This document shows positions 13,700-24,313 of a DNA stretch of 64,000 nt, piece after piece. The stretch comes from Xiphydria camelus (lineage: Eukaryota; Arthropoda; Insecta; Hymenoptera; Xiphydriidae). Position numbers and translations under genes: made by a program. The stretch lies in assembly GCA_963678675.1 (NCBI GenBank), contig OY783192.1, positions 16,641,005 to 16,705,004 of the forward strand, written 5' to 3'. Numbering within the stretch: the stretch's first letter is position 1; the number at the start of each line of letters is the position of its first letter. The notes beneath the pieces are model-generated. The model saw nothing but the letters and a program-made list of their open reading frames with translations, was not told the origin of the DNA and did no database searches.

Positions 13700-15646
13700 A
13701 CTACAAGTTCGGATCACATATGCAATAAGGATCCAGATTCATTTTGCTATGTTTGTGGTAAGTATGAAGCATCAAAGAATCGCAAACGTATTTTAGAGCG
13801 TATAAGGAATATGTATAAGGATTGTTTTGATTTGAACATGATAGATGAGGGTAATGATTGGGTACCACACATCATTTGTGCTTCTTGTAACACAATGTTT
13901 CATCGTTATGATAAATCTCGAGACAAGAAATATCTCAATTTTCTTATACCAATACATTGGACCAAAGCGCAATCTAGAAAAGATTGTTATTTCTGCAAAA
14001 TATATCTAACTGGGTACAATATGAAAAATAAATCACATATAAAGTATGCTAACGTTACGAGTGTCATACTACCTGTCATTTCCAACGAGGACAATACAAA
14101 AAAAATGGAATTTTAGTTCAGATGGAATGGAAATAGACGAGATTAAATCAAACGTTGAAAGAGAAAATATAGATCAGCGTAGAGATTGTGTGAATGAGGA
14201 TGAACAGTACGATGATAATAATAGAGATAAGAGCTATATGAGTGGAACTGATAGCGAAGATGAAAGTTACACGAGTGAAAATGAAACTGACAATGACGAT
14301 GAGAGATATATGAGCGGAAATGAAAGTGGCAGCGAAGATGGCCAAACGAATGATGAAGAAAGTGAAACTGAAGATGATTCTCATGAATACGTTCCAACGG
14401 GTTGTAAGAATAAAAAGCCTCAATTGTTCTCACAGGAAGAACTGAACGATTTCATTCGTAACATGGGATTGCTGAAAGATGTTGCCGAGTACTGTGCTTC
14501 TACGTTGAAAAAGAGAAATCTGCTGAAGAAGAAAACGAAGGTAACGTTTTACAGGACAAGAGAAAAAAAATTTAGGAGCTTTTTCTCTCGTAATTCTAAT
14601 AAGTCTCTCGTTTATTGTAATAATGTCAAAGGATTAATCGACGAATTAAAGCCCGATACTTATAGTGCTGATCAATGGAGACTTTTTATCGATTCTAGTA
14701 AACGTAGTCTCAAAGCAGTCTTACTCCACAATACTAATGTATACGCACCAATACCAGTTGCGCATTCGACTGTTATGAATGAATCGTATGAATGTTTGAA
14801 AACTCTATTAGCAGCAATAAAATATGATGACCACAAATGGCAAGTTTTCGGAGATTTTAAAATCCTCACAATGATTCTGGGACAGCAATCTGGCTATACA
14901 AAAAAACCGTGTTATCTTTGTAAATGGGATAGTAGAGATAAACAAAATCATTACGTGAAAAAGGTTTGGGAACCTAGAACATCCTTCGTTGTAGGATCCG
15001 ACAATATCTTACAGCAGCGTTGATAGATTCAAAGAAGGTATTGATACCTCCATTACATATAAAGTTAGGAGTCATGAAACAATTCGTCAAAGCGTTGAAT
15101 AAAGAAAGCGATTGTTACAAATACTTACGAGATCAATTTCCAGGTCTATCTGATGCTAAAGTAGGCACGGGAGTATTCGATGGACCTCAGATCAGAAAAA
15201 TGTTTAGAGACAATCACTTCGTAACTCAAATGAGCTCTATTGAGAAGAATGCGTGGGTCAGCTTCAAGAAAGTATGTAGTAATTTTCTAGGCAATCATAA
15301 AAGCTCGGACTACAACAAAATAATATCTGACATGGTTGAGAATTTCAGGAGATTGGAATGTAACATGAGTTTAAAATTACATATGATGGACAGTCATGTG
15401 GACGAATTTCCAGATAACGTTGGCAATTTCAGTGAAGAACAAGGAGAACGTTTCCACCAAGATTTTAAAGATGTAGAACAAAGATTTCAGGGTAGATGGG
15501 ATGAAAACATGATGGCAGATTTCTGTTGGATGTTGCAGAGAGAAAGCGCGGAAAAAGGAAAAAAACGCAAGAGAAATCCCTTGCACAGATCTTTTAAGAA
15601 TAAACACGAGTACGTTATAGAAGAAGGCGAAACGATGAAGAAGTAG
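13700..15646 (+). pseudogene. Large uncharacterised transposase-like protein, two frameshifts
   Basis: Three overlapping frames make one degenerate protein of about 640 residues. N-terminal part: three C-x2-C knuckles (CYVCGKYE, IICASCNTMFH, DCYFCKIY), probably zinc-binding. Then a long acidic Asp/Glu/Ser linker. Then a conserved core with FIDSSKRSLKAVLLHN, FGDFKILTMILGQQSGYT, PCYLCKWDS, LIPPLHIKLGVMKQFVKAL and SEEQGERFHQDFK. I recognise this as a widespread arthropod/cnidarian family that is normally left uncharacterised. The invariant-looking Asp (FID), Asp (FGD) and Glu (EEQGE) could be an RNase-H-like DDE triad, which is inference. Frameshifts lie in a poly-A run near 14100 and near 15016. 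Upstream codons 13472-13690 probably belong to another repeat. Confidence 0.75.
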
Positions 15647-15889
15647 CAGAGTGAAATACAAAATACACGTTCCAGCGACTCCAAAAATATAACGGAGTGA
15701 TGATGCGAAAAGATTTGAACATTTTTGCTGGATTTGACCTTGAAATGAACTTGACCCTGACATACTGGTGGCAAACGAACTTCGGATTCTAACTCAGTGA
15801 CCTCGAAAACATATTGACGTGGTAGTTTATTCTCGTGAAGACACATTTTCTTATTTTTGCAATTGTCATATGAACCTTCCATACAATAA

Positions 15890-16267
15890 TATAAAGTGAC
15901 CTTGAAATGACCTTAGGGGTTGTTATCAAAAAAAATTGGATACATATCTAGACGTAAAATTCCCCGTTCTTTCAGAATCTGCAGTAAAAAAATTCATTTT
16001 TGGGAGAATAAATACATTTGACCTTGAAATGACCTTGAATTTGACCTTATCGGATCAAACGGACATCGGATTTGGATTCAGCGACCCCAAAAATATATAG
16101 GAATAATAATTTGAATCGATTTGACTATTTTTCCAGGATTTGACCTTGAAATGACCTTGAACGTGACGTGATGGAGACAAACGGATACCGGATTCGGCGA
16201 CCTCAAAAACATAATGATATGCTGGTCTGGTTCCGGGAACAGGAACTTTTTTTTTGTGTGCCTGTGT
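15890..16267. repeat. Right terminal inverted repeat of transposon A
   Basis: Reverse complement of 3478-3868. Contains TGACCTTGA at 15897, 16019, 16030, 16141 and 16152; one more lies just inside at 15735. Two pairs are 11 bp apart, as in the detached end. Ends CCTGTGT. Confidence 0.8.
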
Positions 16268-16358
16268 TATTACCTAGTGAAAGTTAAGTTAAATTCATTA
16301 TCTATGCTTTGTATTAATTTTCCGATGTCGCCGTTATCACGATGTTGATTTAATAATA

Positions 16359-17002
16359 CGAGTCATTTGAAAAGTTTCTGGCCTTTTTAGGAAAAATACA
16401 TATTTCAAGATAAAAAAAATTTAATTCTCAACATAGTCTCCTCGTAACTCGATACATTTAATAATCGTTTCTCCCAACTCTTCAAGCCGTCAGAAAAAAA
16501 TTCTTTCTATCCACCTGAAAAATACCGATCTACAGCGTAGACAACAAATGCGGCACCCAGCGCGCGGATAATTTTCTCATACCCAAATCCCCGTGTAAAA
16601 TCTAGTGTACCCGTTCATCTGATATCTTAAAAACCTCAGTAATCTCCTTCATGGTCAATCGACGATCTACCATCACAGTTTCATGCACTAAGTCCACAAT
16701 TTCGTCAGTTGAAACAGTTTTTGGGCGCCAAGAATTTTCATCATAAAAAATGCTGGTATACTGAGTCTAACTCGTCTTTTATTTCCTGAGTTTTTTTCCT
16801 TTCAAATAAAGGAACTTGATCACCATTGTCGACAGAAAACATCTGTCAACTTTATAAAAGTGCCATGAGCAAAGTACTGATCGGAATAACTTAAAATTTT
16901 TATGGTATACATATATCAACGCCATCTATCAGACGATAGCAAAAATTAAATTCTATCATGACTGCTTGTCAATAAGGCCGGAAACTTTTCAAATCACCCT
17001 CG
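16359..17002 (-). mobile_element. Internally deleted mariner element, TA target
   Basis: Flanked by TA at 16357-16358 and 17003-17004. Inverted ends CGAGTCATTTGAAAAGTTTC and GAAACTTTTCAAATCACCCT. The minus strand retains a helix-turn-helix piece (VDRRLTMKEITEVFKISDE), then, after an internal deletion, the C-terminal region with a frameshifted SWEKR-like segment. The catalytic centre is gone. Typical non-autonomous deletion derivative. Confidence 0.85.
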
Positions 17003-17004
17003 TA

Positions 17005-17406
17005 TTGTTAACATTCAGAATCAACTGAAAGTCAATTTTCAAATTATATTTTTCCGGTCTCTCCGTCGACTATAAAGGGTTATTCACTGGACCTTTGACA
17101 TACGACCCTGCCTAACCTCTCTTACCCACCACGACCAATTAACGATAACACTCATCGTCTATAGTTCCACAAATCCTGTACGTTATATTTGCTATATCGA
17201 AGGACCAGTAAATAACTGTACATCGAGGCTGCTAATCTAGAATAATTGCAATTACTAGAAATCTTTCCCTCAGCAAAGCCGAGCTTCATTATGATCTGTG
17301 TAACAGTTTACAAATGTAAGTAATATTATACTTAGTTATAAGTGGTACTTAGCTAAGGTTCACTTTCTAAATACGTTGATGCAACCGGGCCTGAAAGAGT
17401 CGTCTT
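17005..17406. other. Unassigned spacer
   Basis: AT-rich with no open frame of note and no repeat that I can match elsewhere in the window. Confidence 0.4.
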
Positions 17407-17738
17407 TCGATAGACTGCCTAAGTTGACGTCACGCGAAGGGGCGGAACTTACAAACCTTTCTAAACAAATCGATTTTGCATGCAAATTGCCCATACGAGA
17501 GTTTTATTTTCAAGTGTATCATTAATGTTGATGTAAATAAGAGTTATATTCAGGGCAATATTCAGTGAAAATTAAGGACAATTTAACGTTTTCAAGAAGT
17601 ATTTTGGCAAGAGGTATGTCTTATATAATTTTTTTCCCATTTAAAATTTTCGAGGTTATGTTGCTGGTTTTATTTTGTTTAATATTTTGTAATTTTTACC
17701 TAAAAGAAATTTATTTAAATTCAGAATTTTTATGGAAA

Positions 17739-17922
17739 ATGGCATCCAAACATGTTTTGAAGATCTGCAACATCATTGAGTTTTTTAAAGACGAGAATAA
17801 CATGATTAAAAGGGGTGATAATTCATTAGAATCCAGTCATGTGAAAAGAATGCAGTTTGATGCTGATTTACTCATTATTAGAGGAGAAATACATGCCAGC
17901 ATTTTAAGGGTAAAACATATAA
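17739..17922 (+). pseudogene. Transposon exon (MASKHVLKICN), arm 1, interrupted
   Basis: Opens MASKHVLKICNIIEFFKDEN and continues through MQFDADLLIIRGEIHAS. It should run on to a TATAATGTACAG|GTAGGT donor, but the 1.24-kb insertion splits it; the last codons resume at 19163. The RGEIHAS..YNVQ segment resembles the stretch before SWIM zinc fingers in arthropod YqaJ-recombinase transposon proteins. That is a weak resemblance, and no SWIM or YqaJ motif is visible here. Confidence 0.4.
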
Positions 17923-19162
17923 GATTTGTTCCTGCAAGGGTCAGAGACTGTCAATAACTTTCAGGAGCATTAGTCCAGGCAACGAAGAAAAAATAGGGGG
18001 AAAAATTGACGGGGAGCCAAATTTTGGCACAGTTGTAGGAGAAGGTGTCACTAACAATATACTAAAAGTCCTGGTGGGTGGGAGTGGAGCTGGGGGGGGG
18101 GGGGGTCTAAAGGTCCCCTTTTTCAGTTTTCCGTTAATAACTCGTAAACTACTACCTCTAGCGTAAAAAAGTTAAATAACAAATTAATCTACATAAAATT
18201 CTCTACAAGAAAGGTCTTATACACTTTTTCGCTAGGATCAATACTTCAGGAGATATGGAGGGGGGAAAATGGAAAATTAAAAAAAATCGGTTATATGGTT
18301 AAAAATGAAAGGTTTATTGTTAAAAATGAAATAATTAATGTTCAAGGATGTATCTTGAACATTAATTTTCATCAGAGAATCTGAATTTTCATCATCATCG
18401 ATGATGTCGTGGATGGGGGCTCCGTTCGTACATGAGCCGAGGCACACGCCGCAGGCTCCGGAGCAGGCAATTCCTGCTTTGCGGCAACCGCAGCGCACTC
18501 CGCACCCAGTCGTGCATCGGCAAAAGATCATGTTCAAAACACAGTTAGAGACAGTTACTGATTCCAAATCCGCTGTTCCAGCACGAGTCAGTCGAGTTTG
18601 CTGACAGTCAGAAAAGTTTGCGGATTCTCCCGAAACTCCTAGTCCGACGCAGGCATACTAGCTGTTTCGTATGAATTAGGGCGGGTTTTACAAACACAGT
18701 ATACAGCACGCAAGCGTTTTACAAGCATGGTATAAGGCTGGAATAGGATAAACTTTGGTATAAATACAGGCATAGCTTATCTGGCAGTTTCAGCGCGGAA
18801 TAAGTTGATTATTTTCAGTATATCTAACATTTGTTTGTGTCTTTATTCTTTCGTGACATAGTCATAACCTGATCGTTGTGGTAAATTGTTATTAATTTTG
18901 AAATGGAATTGATTGATGTACCAGTTTTTGAATCATCATCTGATGATGACACTGTAAATTAATACAGTGTACGAAACAAAATAACAATAACCTTAGTAGA
19001 AAATTAAAAAGGTTAGGTTTGCTCTCTTACTAGAGTACAGTGCGTACGGTGTTCCAACAGAAATCCGACGCAGTTACTGACTAGTCTAATTTCGCACATG
19101 CGCACAAAATACAAGTCACAGGCTATCGGGAATTTGTCAGGGATTCTCTGCAGGAACAAACC
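17923..19162. mobile_element. 1.24-kb transposon with TATAA 5-bp target duplication
   Basis: Ends GATTTGTTCCTGCA and TGCAGGAACAAACC are inverted. TATAA at 17918-17922 is repeated at 19163-19167, and the mirrored arm (near 20020) has a single TATAA at the same point, so insertion and duplication are directly visible. Inside lie a Cys-rich minus-strand frame (18277-18567), a poly-G run at 18095, and at 18684-18960 a Harbinger-like promoter region ahead of a 19-codon frame. Superfamily unassigned. Confidence 0.7.
18277..18567 (-). CDS. Cys-rich (CXC/tesmin-like) C-terminal fragment
   Basis: A 96-codon minus-strand frame. Its middle reads CRCTTGCGVRCGCRKAGIAC followed by C-x2-C and CTNGAP, a cysteine spacing like CXC/CRC tails appended to several insect transposon proteins and to tesmin-type DNA-binding proteins. 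It presumably binds zinc and DNA. There is no convincing in-frame ATG near the start, so it is probably a last exon or a truncated remnant. The remainder of the protein is not found in the element. Confidence 0.45.
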   Translation of the reverse strand: MESVTVSNCVLNMIFCRCTTGCGVRCGCRKAGIACSGACGVCLGSCTNGAPIHDIIDDDENSDSLMKINVQDTSLNINYFIFNNKPFIFNHITDFF

Positions 19163-19220
19163 TATAATGTACAGGTAGGTCTTATACTATTCTTATACTA
19201 TTCTTATACTTATACTATTC

Positions 19221-19992
19221 TTTAGGTCCCCATACACGATACAGGTTGCCAGAGGGCATGCCTCCCGGCTTGCAAGCTGGAAGGCTAATACTCTCGGCGT
19301 CCCCATACACGATGCAGTTTACCGGAAGGCAGGCCGTTTGATTCGCCTCTCGGCTTATGTGATCACATGTACACTCAGGTTTGCCTATATATACACGATA
19401 CGGTTTGCCGGTAGATGAGGAGTCCGCTCTGTAATAAAAAAAAAAGAAATCGGTGGAGGCATTCGGGGTGTGTACCGAAGGGCACGGGTTCATACATTAT
19501 TTTTTCTATATCCATTTCAACGCAAGAGTGTTTTAAAATCCTAAAAAACTCGGATTGTTTTCGGACGACGGAACTTCAGGCCGAGAGTTCAGGCTGGGCC
19601 TTCCGGCCAATATGACCGGCTTGCAAGCCGGAAGGCAAATCGTATCGTTAGTGGTCATATTGGCCGAAAGGCCTGGCCTGAACTCTCGGCCTGAAGTTCC
19701 GTCGTCCGAAAATAATCTGAACCCTGTTGGGATTTTAAAACACTTTCATGCGCTGAAATGGATGTAGAAAAATGTATGAACCCATGCCCTTCGGTGCGCA
19801 ACCCGAATTCCTCCACAGATTTCTTTTTTTTTTTTATTACGGAGCGGACTCCTCGTCTACCGGCAAACCGTATCGTGTATATATAGGCAAACCTGAGTGT
19901 ACATGTGATCACATAAGCCGAGAGGCGGATCAAACGGCCTACCTTCCGGCTTGCAAGCCCCCTGGCAAACCGTATCGTGTATGGGGACCTAA
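19221..19992. repeat. Central palindrome, TTAGGTCCCCATACACGAT ends
   Basis: Inverted arms of about 380 bp meet near 19640, where two GGCCTTCCGGCC-like blocks face each other. The arms carry GATCACATGTACACTCAGGT, which recurs at 63844-63863. It occupies the centre of the larger foldback element. Confidence 0.85.
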
Positions 19993-20011
19993 AGAATAGT
20001 ATAAGACCTAC

Positions 20012-20201
20012 CTGTACATTATATGTTTTATCCTCCATGCTGGCATATATTTCTCCTCTAATAATGAGTAAATCAGCATCAAACTGCATCCTTTTCACAT
20101 GACTGGATTTCAATGAATTATCACCCCTTTTAATCATGTTATTCTCGTCTTTAAAAAATACCAATAATGTTGCAGATCGTCAAAACATGTTTGGATGCCA
20201 T
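20012..20201 (-). pseudogene. Transposon exon (MASKHVLKICN), arm 2, uninterrupted
   Basis: Mirror of the exon in the left arm, with an uninterrupted 3' end reading MEDKTYNVQ and then GTAGGT as a splice donor. A frame break lies near the start: the clean frame begins just inside. It supplies the empty site that shows where the left-arm insertion landed. Confidence 0.45.
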
Positions 20202-20529
20202 TTTCAATCAAAATTCTGAATTTAAATAAATTGCTTTTAGGTAAAAATTACAAAATATTAAACAAAATAAAACCAGCAACATAACCTCAAAAACTTTAAA
20301 TGGGAAAAAAATGATGGAAGATATCTCTTGCCAAAATACTTCTTGAAAATGTTAAATTGTCCTTAGTTTTCACTGAATATTGCCCTGACCACTCTTATTT
20401 ACATCAAAATTAATGATAAACTTGAAAATAAAACTCTCTTACGGGCAATTCGCACGCAAAATCGATTTGTTTGGAAAGGTTTGTTAGCTCCGCCCATTTG
20501 TGACGTCAGGCTTAGGCAGTCTATTTCGA

Positions 20530-21606
20530 TCTTAACTTGGAGCGAGACTCTATCGAGTCTCCTGATAGCCTGCAAAATGTTCCATAGGCTACCGTCCTAT
20601 GACTTCCATCCTGAGAATCACTCTGTATATCATACACTCATGGTGAATTATGGCTTTTTACGAAAATTCCAGGCATTTCATGAAATGTCGACAGTTATTC
20701 CCAGCTAGCAAAGTAGTTCTATAAATTTGGAGTAATAGGAGTTTTATATTCTGTTAATCTTTTATAGTTGTATCTAGAATACTGAATTGTTGCATTAATG
20801 TGGCACATGAGACTATTTTGCCTTCAGAAACTGAATTGTTTCTTAAATTTGTTGCAAGAACGTTCTTAGAACATAATTTATAGAGAATTTATAAGATAAC
20901 TGCTAATGTAGCCCTATAAGTGTATACAGTAACACAATTTTACAGCAACGGTGCTTAGAGAATAAAATTACCGTAAAACCGATGTAAAATAGTGTCTTAT
21001 AGAATTATACCATCTCCTGTGACACTCTTATAAAATTATTCCGTAAAAAATGTCGCTTATAGTTTCTTTACAGAACTATTGTGTAAGGGGTTGCTAAGTT
21101 ACAATTCTACTGCGGACAACAAATTACAAATATGGAAGCTGCTATCGAACTTAAGAAAAGAAGCTCTTTAAGGCAGTTATAGAGAATAATAATACAGTTG
21201 TTATAAAATCATTATAGAGTAGATAAGTATTAATACAAGCCTTTTTGTTCCATAAAAAAACGCTATAGAACTAACATAACATGGTCATGACTTATAGAAA
21301 TTATTTGTTTGCGCAAAGAAAATTTCATTACGATAGATAACACTTATTTGATTACTAATAGAAATTGATTTTTGCTTAAAATTTAGTAACATATTTAATT
21401 TAGACCATTCTAAACCTTATTCTTTTACACTTCTAGATTTTGAAGTTAAAGAATTTTATTAGCTTTATTAAACAAGAGATTAAAATAATTGAAATTACCA
21501 CAATACATTAATTTTTTCAATCTACTGTTAGAATAGAATAGTTTCAAGATGAGGCGAAAACCCCAATAAAACAAAAAAACAAATATGATCATCCCCCAAA
21601 TAAATT
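20530..21606. other. AT-rich stretch without recognisable gene
   Basis: About 1 kb with stop codons in all frames apart from a 75-codon frame that overlaps the foldback arm. I see no inverted ends, tRNA boxes or match to another part of the window. Confidence 0.45.
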
Positions 21607-22857
21607 ACACAGGTTTACAAAAAAAAAGTCCGGACTATTTGACCGGACCATGGTATTCCGAGGTATTTTTGCGTCCTGAATCCGATCCCGAGGTCATCTG
21701 AGCCCCATCACGTCAGAAAAATGAGATTTCAAGGTCATTTAGAGGTTAAAATGACCATTTTTTGGAACTGGATCCGGGACAATTTCTCAAGCGACCTGTT
21801 GAGTTCGAGGGTAGCTGTTTAGGTCTTGAATACCTTCCAAACATTGGAATGGAGTCCTAAATCTCGACCGGGACTATCACAGAACCACCCCAGTGGATAA
21901 AATGTTGCCATGATCATTGTATCTCGCGGATTACGATCTCCCTGTCAAGGCATCCAATTCCGGCGATCCGTTCACTGTGACAGTGGACCCAGCACTGACG
22001 TTAATGGCCTTAGAACCTTGGAGTCATGCTCTGGGTGCTGCTCAGGGCAGTCCCATTTCCTTATTTATTTATTTCGAAATCTTGTTTTTCTGACGTGATG
22101 GGGCTCAGATGACCTCGGGATCGGATTCAGGATGCAAAAATACCTCGGAATACCATGGTCCGGTCAAATAGTCCGGACTTTTTTTTTGTTGTAAACCTGT
22201 GTTATTTTTATATTTTATTGTATAATTAATTGCTATACTGTAACACCTTCTTTAATAGTGAACCACGAAGAAACTTCCAAGTAATTATAACTGTTCACTG
22301 TTCAAATCCAATATTTACATTCAGTTAAAAATTCAATTCGTTCCCTGGAAGGTATTACAGTATAGCAATTAATTATCGGTATTAACTATCTTGGGTCTTG
22401 GGTGCTTGGGTCTTCATTTTCTACATTTGAAGCAATTTTAACATCATTATACATGTCCTTACGACATATTTGACAAATATATCGATCAATGTATTCTTCG
22501 AATTTTTTATTCCACTTGGCAGTAACGCGCGAGGAACAACTTATGACGAACACAATTATGACCTTTCCTTTTCAAAGGATTACAACATTCCTTCGGTCGA
22601 ACCATTTTCACTTAATGATATTGAAACACCGAATAGTTTTTAAGCAAGTATACCGCACGAGCACCATCAGCAAACTGACAAGAAAACTGTCTATTTGCCA
22701 AACTCGGAAAATCATGTTCATGCAAGTTCAAACGGTTTTTGCTCAAGTTTGCGCGGCCATCAAGTTGCCGCGGACGCCAGTAGCGGAGCGCGCCGCGCGA
22801 TCTACGAGCGCACCGCGTAACAAACAATTTCGTATCTCCGGAATGGAGAAAAAGTAC
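21607..22857. mobile_element. Near-identical duplicate of 11643-12897
   Basis: Starts exactly at the ACACAGG end of MITE B (21607-22202) and continues collinearly through 655 bp of the right arm of the 10752-13308 foldback element. Then it switches abruptly to new sequence after AAAAAGTACA. Only a handful of base differences are visible across 1.25 kb. The left edge coincides with a transposon end, but the right edge does not, which suggests one-ended movement or recombination. Confidence 0.9.
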
Positions 22858-23027
22858 AATGAGAATGAAGTATGCTTTCCTTTAAATAAATTGAAGACTC
22901 CCTGCGCTTGCAGCAATACCGATTTTATCTCCTGTAGTCATTGTCAACTTAATTTATGTTTTGAGTGCTTTTATGACAATTATCATCCCACAAATTGCAA
23001 GCCTGAGCTCACCGAAAGCGAATAATA
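22858..23027 (+). pseudogene. Cys/His-rich C-terminal domain fragment
   Basis: Reads CACSNTDFISCSHCQLNLCF, then ECFYDNYHPTNC and two stop codons. The C-x-C...C-x2-C...C-x2-C...H...C spacing and the LCxxCFxxYH signature resemble the Cys-rich tail of piggyBac-type transposases. The upstream part of the continuous frame is antisense sequence of another element, so only this segment is treated as coding remnant. Family assignment is tentative. Confidence 0.4.
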
Positions 23028-23172
23028 ACTACTATTTTTCTACAATTTTAATTTTTTTCAACACAGCTCCCAGAATTAAAATATAATTGAAATTAAAAAA
23101 ATATTGATTAATAACGTTGATTGTTATCAAATTATGATTAAATGAACATTTTATTTGCAAAAAAAAAAAGAA

Positions 23173-23246
23173 GCACATAAGGAGCCTCGAACACGCGATC
23201 CCCGAGTTAGTAGACTAGCGCTTTAACCGCTCGGCCACGCCACCTC
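23173..23246 (-). pseudogene. tRNA-like sequence with A and B boxes
   Basis: Minus strand: TGGCCGAGCGGTTAA (A box), then GTGTTCGAGGCTCC (B box), and about 10 bases further a run of at least ten T that could terminate Pol III. The order and spacing fit a class II (Ser/Leu) tRNA, with a CTACTAA loop that would give anticodon ACT. Acceptor, anticodon and T stems pair poorly, so it is a tRNA pseudogene or SINE head, not a functional tRNA. Confidence 0.55.
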
Positions 23247-23434
23247 TTGGAAACTCGTTGTTGAGAACTTGTACAAATACTTACAAGCTCAACTTTAGAG
23301 GTGATTTTTTCTCTTCTTTTTGAGTGTTGCACCCTAGGGTTGTGGTGATGTACCATACTAGTGGTGCTCTATAAATGAGTAAAGATTCGGCCAAATCGGT
23401 AACCCGAAAGCCTGAGCCTCTCCTTGTAAGTCTC

Positions 23435-23612
23435 ATTCGTCATTAAAAATGACGGAAAAGTTCCGTCAAAAAGACGTTGAATTTTGACGTCCAAGGTACG
23501 TCGTAAATATGACGTCCCTGTGACGTTAATATTACGACAATTGACGTCTGAAACCCTATACTGACCAAAAAATGACGTCTGAGACGTTATTCTAACGTCA
23601 GTGTGCTACCTG
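23435..23612. repeat. TGACGTC-rich terminal sequence ending CTACCTGGGTA
   Basis: Four TGACGTC, one TGACGTT and one AACGTCA within about 150 bp, plus an ATGACGG..CCGTCA dyad. It ends GTGTGCTACCTGGGTA, resembling the CCCAAGTAGCA end of the MITE at 28369-28892. Probably the end of a related element whose other end is not visible. Confidence 0.5.
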
Positions 23613-24313
23613 GGTACTTTAATGTTTGTCTACGTATATTTTTACTTACGATGTTCCTTTTAGCCTATAAGATTATGTTTGTTCTTTTCTGCATCTCTAT
23701 GTGTTTATTACCTTTTTTTATAATCAAACACTTTTCTTTTTTTAATGTTAATTTTTGCAATAAATCTGAAAACTTCATATTTCCAAAGCAGTTAAAGATA
23801 GGTATAGGACATTGTATATGAAATATGTCTAGAATTTTCTGAAGAATTCAAAAATTGAATAATATACAGGGCATTGCATTTCAAATAAGAAAGTTGGTAT
23901 TAGCCACTGTTATATGACACACTGTATAAAAAGTTTTTGCTGAAAAAAATTCGCAATTAAAAATACCAATCGACTTATCCGAGCGTTTTTTCGAACACCC
24001 CCCCCCCCCCTCATTTATTTATTATCGAATTTATTCCATTTGACTGATACACACTATATACAAAATGCTCGAGATTGCCGCTCAATGGGGTGCAGGATGA
24101 CGTGGTAAATAAAGCTATCTTGTACGGAGAATCCACAATACGAGAGTTGAAAGGTAGCGCAATAAACCTAGCTAGTGCAAGCGGCAAGTCTTCCCCTCAA
24201 CCCTAACGGGAATCTGGGAATACCCAACCATCTCTAGCAGGGTTCTAAGAGGTAGGTAACGGGTTTTCCGCCGATCTGGAAACTGTCAGCGAGGTCGAAG
24301 TGAGGGAATAGTA
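23613..24313. other. Unassigned spacer
   Basis: AT-rich with a poly-C run near 23998-24010 and a TACAGGGC motif near 23868 that could be half of a mariner-type MITE end. No gene identified. Confidence 0.35.

Larger units (their letters stand above)
13309..16267 (+). mobile_element. Transposon A: transposase-like gene plus right terminal repeat
   Basis: Contains a decayed large gene (about 13700-15646) followed by about 620 bp ending in the inverted terminal repeat CCTGTGT at 16267. The terminal 380 bp is the reverse complement of 3478-3868. The left end is missing: the sequence 13309-13400 matches 35793-35890 instead, so the 5' side belongs to another repeat or to a leader shared between elements. 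The left boundary given is therefore only the edge of the neighbouring element. Confidence 0.6.
17407..20529. mobile_element. Foldback element split by later insertion
   Basis: Left arm 17407-17922 plus 19163 to about 19220; right arm about 19993-20529. Outer ends TCGATAGACTGCCTAAG and CTTAGGCAGTCTATTTCGA. The arms are interrupted on the left by a 1.24-kb element (17923-19162) and joined in the centre by another inverted repeat (19221-19992). Each arm carries the same coding exon ending at a GTAGGT splice donor. Confidence 0.85.

Noticed and set aside
13472..13700. Start of the transposase-like gene at 13472
   Set aside because: This stretch adjoins a leader shared with 35793-35890 and has no similarity to the conserved family start; the recognisable protein begins near 13730.
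19655..20164. 169-codon minus frame as one gene
   Set aside because: It starts inside a real exon but reads through the GTAGGT donor into palindrome sequence; only the exon part is credible.
22489..22857. N-terminal two thirds of a 178-codon frame
   Set aside because: It is antisense to the MVRPKECC exon and its GC-rich leader and also occurs at 12526-12939. Only the new Cys-rich end after 22858 looks like real coding remnant.
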